A program made the translations under genes and the position numbers. This document shows, in pieces, positions 35,991 through 47,419 of a stretch of 64,000 bases of DNA. Under the pieces are notes generated by a model that was not told the origin of the DNA, made no database searches, and saw only the letters and a list, made by a program, of their open reading frames with translations. How positions within the stretch are numbered: the first letter of the stretch is position 1; every line of letters starts with the position of its first letter. The DNA is taken from contig NC_134843.1 of NCBI RefSeq assembly GCF_965363235.1, positions 67,805,865 through 67,869,864 of the forward strand. The letters run 5' to 3'. The DNA is from Mytilus galloprovincialis (lineage: Eukaryota > Mollusca > Bivalvia > Mytilida > Mytilidae).

Positions 35991-35999
35991 ATTTGACAG

Positions 36000-36118
36000 G
36001 ACATACAAGACTTCCAACAGTGTTAATTTATATCATTGTATGTTCTAGTTTGACATGCTTGTTTCTTCTAACACTTGTAAAAAGGCGTACATTACTTTGT
36101 AAATGGAAACGAAACTGA
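36000..36118 (+). CDS. Terminal exon: membrane helix and short basic tail
   Basis: Acceptor TATTTGACAG, phase 1, 119 bp to a TGA. It encodes a hydrophobic helix (TVLIYIIVCSSLTCLFLLTL) followed by a basic tail of 15 residues (VKRRTLLCKWKRN at its end) with no tyrosine. The TM and stop-transfer layout, acceptor phase and poly(A) signal all fit a real last exon. No other exon of the same gene is seen between 30,031 and 36,000, so it may be an alternative last exon of the Ig receptor (same phase 1), or the relic of a duplicated receptor. Confidence 0.6.
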
Positions 36119-36179
36119 AATTTGTATACAGATAATAAGTTAATGATAAAAGTTACAATATGTTGTTTATAAAAGAATG

Positions 36180-36185
36180 AATAAA
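36180..36185 (+). terminator. Poly(A) signal after the short-tail membrane exon
   Basis: AATAAA 62 bases after the stop codon at 36,116-36,118. Confidence 0.6.
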
Positions 36186-36344
36186 ATTGTTATATCATTT
36201 GAAAGATCAATTCTATCTATGCGACATTAAACTGTACTTCTTTGACAAAAGTTGTCTATACATTTCATATGCCATGTGTGTTTTCAAAGCTATTCGATCA
36301 ATTTTAAACAGTATGCATGTACCTGTACCGTTATTATCAGTGTT

Positions 36345-36560
36345 ATAAAAGAGAGACGAAAGATACAACAGGGATATTGAAAATTATTTCTCGAATATGA
36401 ACTAATAATGCCATGGCAAAAATAAAATGACTAAAAGACAAACAGTCTACAAGATACACTATAGAAACTATAGACATACCAATATGAACTCCGCCTAACG
36501 CCGGGAGGATTTTATGTGCCTGTAAATGGTCAGCAGATCCTGCTTTACATATAAAAAGGG
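36345..36560 (+). repeat. Dispersed repeat family D
   Basis: GAGACGAAAGATACAACAGG at the start, then GCCATGGCAAAAATAAAATG and AAAGACAAACAG. Truncated compared with 30,155-30,480. Confidence 0.65.
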
Positions 36561-36724
36561 GGTTATTTTGACCATACCAGTATTTGTAATATAATCTATT
36601 AAAAAAATTACTAAATAATGAAACATGGATGTAAATACGACGTATCTGCTGAGTAAATCATCAACACAACATAACCATAATGAAAGATTCATTGCAAAAA
36701 TTAATATAAACAATACTGATATAA

Positions 36725-37070
36725 ACAAGAAGATTTGGTATGATTGCCAATAAAAAAAACTCCACAAGAGACAAAAATAACACGGAAATTAACAACTATA
36801 GGTCAACCGTACGACATCCAACAATGAGCAAAGCCCATACCGCATAGTAAGCTATTAAAGACCCCGTAATGACAATGTAAAAAAATTCAAACGAGAAAAA
36901 TAACGGCCTAATTTATTTTAAAAATATGAACGAAAAACAAATATGTTACACATAAACAAACGACAACCACTGAATTACAGACTCCTGAATTGGGAGATGC
37001 ACATACATAGAGAAAGAGGCGGGGAGTCTGTTTTGATTTAAAATGATATTGACCTGAAATTACAACCGAG
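36725..37070 (+). repeat. Dispersed repeat family E, longest forward copy
   Basis: GGTATGATTGCCAAT, AATGAGCAAAGCCCATACCG, AACGGCCTAATTTAT, AACAAACGACAACCACTGAA. Matches 7,735-8,005 in reverse. Non-coding here. Confidence 0.75.
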
Positions 37071-37349
37071 ATTACAATGTTGATTTAAGTGAAAATGTTA
37101 ATGATGTATATCATAAAAAACAACGAGATTTGAAAAACATTAAAGATGGTCATGAATGGTATTTTAAAATAAACTTAAAAATCACATGTTTAATCACGAA
37201 AATTTACAACAAACAGTACATGAATTACGAAACAGCAATGCAATGTGCAAAAGTAAATGGAATTCTGGACGGAATTTAGAAACTAGATGAGATATAATCT
37301 CAAGCAAAAGACAGATAAGAGAGGTGCTGGTGGTCCATTAATTGCATGT

Positions 37350-37620
37350 AAAAAGTAAAATCACAAAAATACTGAACTCAGAGGAAAATCAAATCGGAAA
37401 GTCCCTAATCACATAGCAAAATGAAATGACAAAACACATAAAAAACGAATGAACAACAACTGTCATATTCCCGACTTGGTACAGGCATTTTCAAATGTAG
37501 AAAATGGTGGATTCAACCTGGTGTTATAGCGTTAAACCTCTCACTTTGTACGACAATCTCATCAAATTCAAAACTCAAAACGGAAAGTCATATAACAAAT
37601 AAAATATAATCTCTGTCCAT
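37350..37620 (+). repeat. Dispersed repeat family B
   Basis: AAAATACTGAACTCAGAGGA, GAATGAACAACAACTGTCAT, GACTTGGTACAGGCATTTTC, TAGCGTTAAACCTCTCACTT. Other copies lie at 44,410-44,670 and 48,285-48,470. Confidence 0.78.
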
Positions 37621-37629
37621 CATCTTGAT

Positions 37630-38400
37630 ACCGATGGATAACGACCTAGTTTCTTCCTCTCCTCCCTTGGCGGATTAAGATAGAATTTCGGATCCATGCA
37701 CGAGGTTATATTATTCATTGGTCGCAGTTGTAATCGACTTCATCCACTTAAAAGCTTTTATCTTCTAAGGATGTAAACAATCCAGACGTAGAAACGTATA
37801 CAAAAGAAATCAACTACAAACAAAAAAAATAAGGAATTTAAGAAAACACTGGACTCGCATACATCATCAAATTAACTTATAGAAACTTTCTGTCTGATCT
37901 TGTGAAAGTTGGTATGGGCAATGTACCGTTCAATATTTAGGGCGATTCCAGTTATCTATTGTATATGTATTATGAAAACCAAAATATCGGAGATCAGTCA
38001 AAAATTACGGCAACTATCAAATAAGCCAACAGTTTTGTCATTTTAACGTACGTTCTCAAGCCTCATATCAGAGTATATTCACACTTCCTCTTCCTCTAAG
38101 AGACATCGCATAGAATCACACCATATCTTCATACTTTTTATAGTTTAGTAAAAGACCAATGTTTCCGGTACTTTTCAAATAATAATGACCCATCAATTTT
38201 TCAAAACTAATCGATCGAGTGCTAGACAAATTGTCATATTCAAAATAACAGAAAAACACAAAGATACTTAAACTTTGTGAATGGCTGTCTCATATCCGAT
38301 TTTCATGCGTTTTGTAGTACGCAGATATTTTGTGATCTATAAAGATAGTTTAAAATTTGCTGTTTATTTCAATCACAGATGGTTCTACACAGAGTGCGAC
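37630..38400. other. No gene seen
   Basis: No recognisable repeat or coding sequence except short chance frames. Confidence 0.5.
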
Positions 38401-38403
38401 TTA

Positions 38404-38774
38404 GAGCCCAGCAGCCGGTTGTACGAACGTTTCATTAAATTTAACGGCTCATTAAAGTGTCATTAGCGTGTCATTAACTAATGTGTCATTAAGTCTGTTG
38501 TACAAACAGTTTAATGAAGTAAAAGTTCATTAAAGTGTCATTAAAAATCAAGTTATTTAATGATGGACAGGGGGCACCATTAAGTGTTCATTAGCAATAA
38601 AAAATGGCATCCAATAGTTTGATTGTCCGACTTGGACGCCAAAAACATGACAAACGGGTTGACCATTTAGATAAAATGCACGACGAGGAAGTTAGAAGGT
38701 TGTACAGATTGAGACAAATCACAGCAAGTAACCAACAAATCACAGGCTCAAACAGTTTGCCTACAAGTTACTTT
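38404..38774 (+). mobile_element. Harbinger-like remnant: end with TCATTAA words and start of a transposase
   Basis: The end region (about 38,404-38,600) has CCGGTTGTACGAACG and about ten copies of TCATTAA or its complement, resembling subterminal binding sites. A frame starting at 38,604 reads a basic N-terminus then LDKMHDEEVRRLYRLRQ, which fits the start of HARBI1/PIF transposases. The frame is cut at 38,774 by the element at 38,775-40,301; flanking sequence resumes at 40,310 and is replaced by another repeat near 40,370. Only the first part of the gene remains. Confidence 0.6.
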
Positions 38775-40301
38775 GGCTTATTCTCATTTCGCCTTAGCTG
38801 TCAAAATTTATATAGAAAATTAATCCCAGTTTGCCTTAGTACAAATTTTCAGGTACACAAGAATTAACTAAGGCGAAATGGGAGCTTCTGTAAACATTGT
38901 TATTAAGTTTTTGTTTGTATTGCAATTAGTTGATATTTGTTATTTTGATGTCAAATTCTACCATGAAATACTTTTTAAAGGAAAGATATTTTTTTTAATT
39001 TTTGGTGTCCCACTTTTTATAGTTGCTCTTTTGTTTCTGAAAGTGTTTTTTTTTTTTTCACTCATGTGTTATATTTTGTAAATAAAGTCTTATTAGAGAT
39101 GACAAATTGGATATGAACATTTCATATTTTAATGAATAAATAAAGACAAATAGCATACAAGTACAAGGCACTGATATACGCATTTGAATGCTCAAGGTTA
39201 ATTTAGTTTCCAAGTTTTAGGATGTAAGATGCTGCATCACCATACTGAATATAGTCATTTGTATCTTTGTGTAGGGTTTCCTTTAAAGTGGTGAATCTTT
39301 CTTCTATTTATCTATACTTCTTTGATTTTCCTCTCATCTTGCCACCTGCTGCACACTGTACTTTCTTTGCCTCGTAAGCTGCTTGCTCTTTCTTGAACAC
39401 ATTGATAATTTAAAATATGTTTGGATGTGCTGTTTTGGCTCTCTTTTTGAGCTTGTTATGCCAGCTCTCTAAATGCTTATTTGTCCTGGGTCCTTCTGTC
39501 TGGTGGTGGTTCCAGATTGGTTGTGGGTATCTGCCCTCTCTTCATATCACAATTATACGTTATCTTGGTGCAGGCATTAGTCTGTGGTGCGTTTTCCAAG
39601 GTGTGTATTCTTAGTTAAGTATTTGGTAAACGTGATTGCAGTTTTGTCTGGTAGAGTGCTGATCTACTACTTTCGAATGAAGGCAGTTTTGTGCAGTCTC
39701 AGTGGTCTGTGCATCTCATGATAAACTAATCATTAGTAATTTGTTCAAATCTTGAAGAAGTCAAGTCATTGAATACCATGGATTTTGCTTAATATATATA
39801 ATTAGCACAGTTTTGAAGATTTTTTAATATTTATTTTATTAAAGTTTCTGTTATGCAATTAAACAAGTCTGTGGGAAAATATGTGGGTTTTATTTCTATT
39901 AAACTTTTTGTGTTGCAAAATGTAAAGGATAATTACATTATTTTGATTTTTCTAACTGCATGAATCAAAAAAAGTTGCAACTTTTATTAAATATGAAACA
40001 AACAATATTTCAAGAGAAGCAACTTTCCAACTACATTTTTTTTTATTGTAGATTTTTCCTGATTTCACAACTTTTGAAATCATAAAAATTGTCACTTTTA
40101 TTAAAGATAATAATTCAAGAGAAACAATTCCCTAATTACATGTTGTTCAAATTTTTATAAAAGCACAAAGATTTAATTTGTTTATTTAACATTTTTATCT
40201 AAATTCACATTTCGCCTTAGTTCAATTAAAATTCCTGGCCTTAGTATATTTTTTACCTTTTTTACCTGGAATTCACAGCTAAGGCGAAATGAGAACACAC
40301 C
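38775..40301 (-). mobile_element. Mutator-like element with palindromic ends and 8-base target duplication
   Basis: Ends match as inverted repeats around TTCTCATTTCGCCTTAGCTG (left 38,781, right end 40,295). GTTACTTT flanks both sides (38,767-38,774 and 40,302-40,309). Each end is itself a hairpin: CATTTCGCCTTAG recurs as its complement about 90 bp further in. A transposase fragment lies inside on the minus strand. Element length is 1,527 bp, so it is internally deleted. Confidence 0.78.
39410..39620 (-). pseudogene. MULE-type transposase C-terminal fragment
   Basis: Minus-strand frame ending at 39,410 reads EGRYPQPIWNHHQTEGPRTN, then HLESWHNKLKKRAKTAHPNIF. The pattern P-x-x-W-N, then G-P-R-T-N-x-x-x-E-x-W/F-H-N and A-H-P-N-I-F is what I know from metazoan MULE transposases. 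Upstream the frame has stop codons. Only this part is left. Confidence 0.65.
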
Positions 40302-40369
40302 GTTACTTTTCACCTGTCAAAATACACTGCCATACTGGTATCCCCAATAAAGCAACATTATTTCACATT

Positions 40370-40495
40370 TTCCAGGTGCGAGATTTTCTCGCTGTGTTGG
40401 TTGCCTTGGGCAGTTTTCTGCTATTAGGTTAGGTTGTTATCTCTTTGGCAAATTCCTTGTTTCCATTCTCGACTTTATTATTTATTTTTGAAAAG
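40370..40495 (-). repeat. Dispersed repeat family A fragment, reverse
   Basis: GCGAGATTTTCTCGCTGTGT, then GGTTGTTATCTCTTTGGCAA and TTTCCATTCTCGAC, the complement of the start of family A. Confidence 0.65.
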
Positions 40496-40784
40496 ATTGG
40501 TAAAGCAAAAGGACGATTCTGTTTTTACATTTTGAATGCAACAATTTTTTTGACCTATATACATGTATGTCCTTCATTTTATTTTGATTCCTTATAAGCT
40601 GTCTTATTGACGTATATTGCAATGTCCATTTTACCAACAAAAAAAAAAAATCCAAGGGAATTTTTAGATAATTTTGAATTTTATAATGCCAGTCAGTACA
40701 ATAACGAAACAAGTAAGATATTATCGCATGGAATGTCTGATGCTGTTAGCTCTTCAATTATAAATAGCGACTGATCGGCAAATG

Positions 40785-41445
40785 CAATGAATTACAATTG
40801 AGAAAGGAAATGGGGAATGTGTCAAAGAGACAACAACCCGACCAAAGAGCAGACAACAACCGTAGTCCACCAATGGGTCTTCAATGCAGCGAGAAACTCC
40901 CACACCCGGAGGCGTTCTTCATCTGGCGCCTAAACAAAAATGTAAACTAGTCAGCGACAATGGACGTAATACTTAACTCTAAAATATACAAAAGAAACTA
41001 AAATAAAAAATCATAAAAGACTAACAAATACCAGAGGCTCCTGACTTGGGACAGGCACAACAATGCGGTTAAACAGGTTTTTTGAGACCTCAAACCCTCC
41101 CTTACATCTCTTACCAATATATATTAAAAATTCATAAAAATGATATGGTTTAATTGGTCATTTGCTTCAAACCCGCCGCATTTTTGCACTTGTCTGTCCA
41201 AAGTTTTGAACCTCTTAACTATGTTAGTCTAGTGTTCTTTTTTCTTTTTTCCATTTATATGTTTCCATTTCACTGGAGTGTACATTATTGTGTCCAACAT
41301 CCGGGTGTTGGATTGCTTTTCGATGCGTTGAGGATCCATTGGTGGCTTTGGGCTGTTTTCTGCTCTTTTGTTGGATTGTTGTTTCTTTGACACATTTGCC
41401 ATCTCTATTATCTATTCTAGTTATTGTTGTAATATTCTGCAATGT
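40785..41445. repeat. Inverted pair of family A repeats
   Basis: The forward copy (about 40,795-41,120) is followed by a reverse copy (about 41,150-41,440). GTGTCAAAGAGACAACAACC on the left faces the reverse of TTGTTTCTTTGACACATTTG on the right. Together they form a foldback of about 650 bp whose arms are 80-85% alike by eye. Confidence 0.7.
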
Positions 41446-41449
41446 TTGG

Positions 41450-43350
41450 TGCGTACGGATTTCTTAATTTTGCTTTAAATTTTTTTTCCAATAAACATGA
41501 AGCAAAAAATATTTTGGTATAACAGTATCTATGAGTTAGGAAAAGTCGTATTTAATTGTTTAATTAACTCATGTAGCTTCAAGGAATGTGTTATGCAAAT
41601 CAGTAAGAAATGTCAAAGATGTCAGAAATCATGTTTTTTGCCCTTTTATAGATTCGAAACAAATGAGTTTTTTTTAGATGTACATAAAGGACCTAAAACA
41701 AGTCCGATTATTCACAATAAAAGATAATATATGTGAAAAGTTTCATTAAAATTGAAAATCTCAAAAAATATAAACGGAAGAAACTTTCTAGACGTAAACA
41801 GTAAATAGGTTTCAACAGACTTTATATTACCTTGTTTTAAAATATCTTTCTGCAATTTCATACTGCAACATAAGAACGCATTGCAGGTTTGTCACGTAAA
41901 GGTTACACTCCATATGTTGCATTAAAATATAAAAAATTCCCAATTCTCTAAGCATTGTCCCGATTTGAACATAACAGCAGAATGTATGTATAATCTTTGC
42001 ATATTCTTATGCTTTCTAACATTTATATTTATACAAATATGTAATTGTATTATTGTATTTATAAAGTATTCATTCTATACGTCAGACATCTTACATTTTT
42101 CGATGAAAAAATGATATTGAGTTTAGTGATACATCAATTTGCCTTAATAAAAATACAATGTTGTATCAAGGACATGACTACATTTAAACCGATGATCGCT
42201 GCCTGCTTAACTAGTGGCAATAATTGCATACATATTTAGAAAAAAAGAAACAATTTAATCTGGCAGATGGATGACTTTAAGAAAGGTTGGGAAAATTCAA
42301 CTACTCGGGAATAGGATCGTATTTTTTACCTACTGACTCTTTAAATAAATGTTACTTATAAATTAGCAAAACATCAATACATGTACATGCGTAATAAGAA
42401 ACGCGTATTTGACCTTTTACAGAAAATATAGAACGATCTATTGATTTTGACTTTGAAACGCTCTACTATCGGTGGTTCAGCTGAAGTATATTTTCTGAGT
42501 CTCATAAATGTTTGGTTGAAAAATCGCTGATAATTCATTAGTTTCACTATGATCGTATATGTTATATTTAAGTGTGTGCAATTCTTGAATTTTCCACTAC
42601 GCGAAAATCGAATGGTATGTTTAAATGTTCTTTACAAGACCATGCCACGAGAATAATAACCTCAACGAAAACGTAAGTGCTTAAAACCCGTTAAAGACTG
42701 GAGGCATACTAAATGATATTTGAATATAACATAAAGGATGTGATACAATTGATTTCAGTAATGTATTGGCTGGCCATATAGAAAAACTCAAATATTCTTG
42801 AAAAAAAGTCCGTCGCAACAAAGCAGGTCTATCAAATGAAATTACACAGGTTGAAGGAAATGAAAACTTCATAACCTTGTGAAAATATTGTCTTATTTGT
42901 GATACCTGCACCATGGTAGTGATTGTTGTACACAATTAGAATTTGTAAAATTCGCATTTTTCAAAAAAATATATAGAATTTATTTATGTTTAAGATAGAG
43001 AAATACTCATAATGAGTAATTATTCAGTACTTCAGTAAACTTTTTAAAAATAACATTTCAGTGCTTATAAGATAGTTAACATCATCGAAAGAAAGCCAAT
43101 CAAATGTTCATCCCCTTTTACACCAGTTTACAAGCTTTCTAAATAAACATGTAACCTCAAGTTTCCAAACTATTTTTTGAGAAACACAAAATTGATAAAA
43201 AAAGGTGATTTGAAACACTTACGAATCGCATTTGTTTGCAATACTGAAATGCATGGTTATTTTTCCCAAAGTGTCAAATTCGATGGAATATATATATTTT
43301 TTTGGATGTGACTTACCATGTTTTCATTATATTACACCTATTGAAATTCA
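41450..43350. other. No gene seen; upstream region of the lectin gene
   Basis: AT-rich with no supported exon. The acceptor just before the lectin ATG implies a 5' untranslated exon somewhere in this stretch; I cannot place it. Confidence 0.45.
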
Positions 43351-43361
43351 TTCTTTTACAG

Positions 43362-43498
43362 GATGTTACCAATCGTATCAGTTGTGATCATTTGTTGTGT
43401 TTCTGTAATCAAATCGGAAACTTGTCTTGGGCAGAACGAAAAAGCTTTGTTATCTAGTATACAGTCATCTTTGAAGACTTTGGAGGAAAAGTTGAAAG
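43362..43498 (+). CDS. Lectin exon 1: signal peptide and linker
   Basis: TTCTTTTACAG precedes GATG, so a non-coding first exon probably lies upstream. The ATG opens a signal peptide with cleavage likely after about residue 18. The donor is AAAG/GTGAGA, phase 1. Confidence 0.82.
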
Positions 43499-46290
43499 GT
43501 GAGATAATTTCATAATCATTTTGTTTTCCTTTTGATTTTTGTCTTTTTTGCCTTTATAAGCATGTCTTCTCAAAATTTCGAATGTCAACACTGAAGACAC
43601 AATAGTTTCTTTAAATTTTTGGTTTGCTGGTATCATACCGAATAATACTTATAATTGGAAAAATAAAATGGATCAACATTCCTCATGTTCTGAAACATAA
43701 ATGTAAGTGGTGCACTTTGTCAATAACTAAGGCATAACTAAACTCAAACGGTTAAAATATAAAGTTTTAACAATTATTAATGTTCGTTGCTTTATCATCT
43801 ATATCGTTTAGATTCATAAAATTTGTAAAAATAATTCTCTTTATTGTATTTAATTACATGTAACACATATGACAGTATAACATGATAGTGCGTGTTTAAA
43901 CATAATATCATGCATAATTTTCAAATAGGGAAGTCCGCTTCTACATGTCCAGAAGAATGGAAAGAATACAAGAATCATTGCTATTTTATTTCGAAAGATA
44001 AAACAAAAAATTGGTCTGAATCAGAGGTAATTATGTTTTAATTTACCTTTTAAAACTAAGCGCCTACAGACATTATCTGTTTTATTGTTTTTGTATATGT
44101 AGATGTCCCTTGCAGTAGATTTGACTATATGCATTTTTATATTTTATAAAAACCACTGATAATGGAATATTGCTTACCATTTCATAATAACGAATGAGGA
44201 AAATATTGACATTGCTTGTATTGTCTTTCAAAAATCTTAGCTGTGTTGTAAAAATGCAGCTGCTCTCCATTTTTTTCTTTTATTCAATTACGTTTTTTTT
44301 AATGGAATAACGTAAGTCACAACAAAAAAAATGTGCATAGGGAAAACACATTATAAAACAGTTACATCTTAATAGATTACTAATAATAAATTCATTGCCA
44401 AGCTAAAAGGGAAAATCACAAATATACTGAACTTAGAGGAAAATCAATTCGGAAAGTCCATAATGACATGGCAAAATTAAAATATAAAACGCACCAAAAA
44501 CGAATGGACAAGAACTGTCATATTCCTGACTTGGTACAGGCATTTTCAAATGTAGAAAATGGTGGATTAAACCTGGTTCTATAGCGCTAACCCTCTCACT
44601 TTGATGACAGTCTCATCAAATTCCGTTATATTTACAATGATGCGTTGACTAAACAGACACAATAAATAAAATAGTCAAAATTTGGGAAAACTTCAACAAT
44701 GATGAATAAAACAGTATCAAAATAGTTATGTTCAGCATTAATTTTGATAAAAGAACTTCGTCGAAAATCAAGACAAAAAAAAAAAAGTAAAAAAATGTAT
44801 GCATTTATCCAAATATTTCTCGAGTTAAATTATTTATAAGCATAATCGTAATCAACCAAAAGTAAGATACTTTTAAATGCTCGTTTTAAATGATTTTTTT
44901 TTTATTACAGAGGCAATGCCGAGATATTGGCGGGTATCTTGTCCAGGTAACAGATTCTTCCGAAGATTCATGGCTCGTTGATATGATGAAAAGTAAGTCG
45001 CAAATAGTATTAGGTAATACAAAGAATAAGAAGAGTACGAAACAATGATTTGATCACCGAATGGAATAAAGATATTAATTTACATTTCACCTAGTTTTAC
45101 ACTTTCGCGAAAAACAATTTAGATAGATAAATGTTTGGTGTATTGATTCATGTTATTTAAACGATCAAGAATGTGGCAAGTAATATACCATTACTTGGAA
45201 AGTTGAATAATCGTTGAGATTTATTTCTCTCTTTAGATGTCATAAGGAGTCACACAATAAATACTCGACACTCGTAAATTACAGTCAGATTGTAAAGCAT
45301 GTAGCATTTTTAAATCAGTTGTCAGACCACATCATCTCTTGGCATAAAATGTATATTCATTTACCATTTCATTTGATCAATAGAAGCAGGTCAAGATAAA
45401 ACAAATTACTGGATGGGGGCGACAGATTTTAAAGAAGGAGAATGGAGATGGACCAATGATCTATCAAAAGTTCAATATTCAAATTGGGATTCTGGTCAAC
45501 CTTCGGGAGGAACAGGAAATGATTGCGCTCATTTTTGGCATTCATCTGGTTACAAATGGGACGATACATCTTGTAATAGTATAGGATTCGGATATGTTTG
45601 TGAGAGAGCTCATGTGAGTTAAATTTAATTACTGCTCTTTCATTCAGAAATGCCAATCGCCCTTCTTTTTTTTAGAATTACTTTGCACAATTTCAGCGTG
45701 TGGTGTAATATCAAGTGACTTTTGCACCAATCAGAATATCAAATACACTGGCGCCTGGATTTATTGTAGATTGTTTTAATGGGTATTTTTTTAAATTTTG
45801 ATGTGGTATTATGAGACTTTGAATTGCATGCCTCATGTCAATGCCTATAAAAAAATGCAAAATGTGGTGTCTAAGCTTTCAAATTGTCATGACACTTGCT
45901 TGTTTGTACGAAAATATTAAGATATTACAAACAAAGCGGTCTGGGAGGATTACCCATGAGACAAATATCCTCCCAAGTTCAATGGACAAGGATGTAGGCA
46001 ACTACGGATTGGAACAACGGGCAAATTATGGTAAGTTAAAGAAAGTACCGATATAAAACAATAAAAGAGGCTTACTAACGGCAGTATTAAAGGTTAGTAT
46101 TTTTTTTCAATTATATTACTGCAACGCATATGACTATCTTTATATGAAAGGATGTGAATTGTGTTAAATTTGTTTAATCAATGAATGAATTTGAATACAC
46201 TTTGACATTTATTTATTTAATTCTACCATTACTACATTTCAGGGATCAAACTGTCTTCCCTACTCGAAACAATTCAAACGTAGGAAATGA
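43362..46290 (+). CDS. Secreted C-type lectin, five coding exons
   Basis: Predicted exons: 43,362-43,498 (ATG at 43,363), 43,929-44,026, 44,911-44,992, 45,390-45,613 and 46,243-46,290. Junction phases are 1, 0, 1, 0, and the coding length is 588 bases, giving 195 residues. A hydrophobic signal peptide (MLPIVSVVIICCVSVI) and a short coiled-coil-like linker (ALLSSIQSSLKTLEEKLK) precede one C-type lectin domain with six cysteines, the long form. Landmarks: CPEEWKEYKNHCYF, YWMGATD (WIGL-type), GEWRW, NWDSGQPS, NDCAHFW, YKWDDTSC, GYVCE. The calcium and sugar triplet is QPS rather than EPN or QPD, and WDD stands for WND, so sugar choice is uncertain. A basic tail (KQFKRRK) follows. In mussels such lectins are usually secreted pattern-recognition proteins; the role here is inferred. 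Confidence 0.9.
44410..44670 (+). repeat. Dispersed repeat family B, in a lectin intron
   Basis: AATATACTGAACTTAGAGGA, GACTTGGTACAGGCATTTTC and TAGCGCTAACCCTCTCACTT in the same order as 37,350-37,620. Confidence 0.78.
45390..45613 (+). CDS. Lectin exon 4: core of the lectin domain
   Basis: Holds the WMGATD motif, the QPS loop, and the last three cysteines. CAT/GTGAGT is a good donor, but reading on gives HVS and a stop two codons later, so an unspliced form would also end neatly here. Confidence 0.88.
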
Positions 46291-46327
46291 TAAAGCTGGA
46301 AACTGTTCATCAAACATGTAGTCTGAA

Positions 46328-46338
46328 AATAAAATAAA
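46328..46338 (+). terminator. Poly(A) signal of the lectin gene
   Basis: Two overlapping AATAAA hexamers (46,328 and 46,333), about 40 bases after the predicted stop. Confidence 0.7.
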
Positions 46339-46349
46339 AAGTGTTAGAA

Positions 46350-47415
46350 AATGTATTCAGTTGTTTGTTTGTTATCTCTGTAATGTGTTTAGTATTAAAT
46401 GTTTTGTGTTGGGCATATACATTAAGCAGTATAATACTTGATTTGGGTGATATTTTTTCGTTCATTTTGACACTATGTAGGAATGATTAATGTGGCTAAG
46501 AAGAATTTGTAGAATGATAAGAAAGGGAAGAGTCAATCGAAAAATTAATTTTAAAAAAAGACAAACAACACCCTGGACCATGGACAAAAGTACTTAAGAA
46601 TACTAGTAAACAATTATCAAATCACTTCACAGAAAAGCCAAAACGACTAGAATATATACGATTGTTAAGAATACGATTTAATGGTAAACATAATGGATCA
46701 CTCTGTTTTAATGTCAGCACCGTTAATATGCCTATTATATATGCCATTACCAAATTCAGATTTGTTGTGAGTGAGACAGTTTTGGTGGTTTACTTATCCT
46801 GCAGTTTTTACTTTGAACAGGTTTCTTTAAGCAAATTTAGATTCGGGCTAACGTTACTTTTTTATTATCAAAGATGGAAAGTCCTCATTGAACATTTAGA
46901 CATTAAAAGCTTACTACGGGTTTTTCTTTCATAGACAATAACTCAAACTGATTGAGTTACCTGGTCAAAAAAGGGCCAGTTTGACCAATTGCAATCACTC
47001 GTCAATCATTGTGTTTTAAACACACACAAATGTTCTCTTTTTCTCTTTAGTTCATAAATCATGCTAGCAACTACAAATGGCCGACATTGCAAAAAAAGAA
47101 AAATGGATAAAATGCAACTGTTATATATAAATATGAAGATGTGTTGTTATTACCAATTAGACAACAATTCACTAGCTATAGAATGTAATGACATAGGATA
47201 TTAGTTTTAACAACTAAATGTCATCGGAAGGATTTGAACAACTAAAGCAAACTATAAGAAGCACCAAAATGACAAATCTAAAACAACTCAAACGAAAAAA
47301 AAGATGGTCTGATTTATGAACAAGAAAATAAAGGTGTCAGAAGATAACATGTCTTGCACAGATTTTTGTCTTCCCGTAAATATAGATTGTGTTGTTCTTT
47401 TCTTTGAAATATGAA
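46350..47415. other. No gene; degenerate dispersed repeats
   Basis: 47,130-47,300 is a worn family E copy (GAAGATGTGTTGTTATTACC). No coding sequence seen. Confidence 0.5.
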
Positions 47416-47419
47416 AGAT

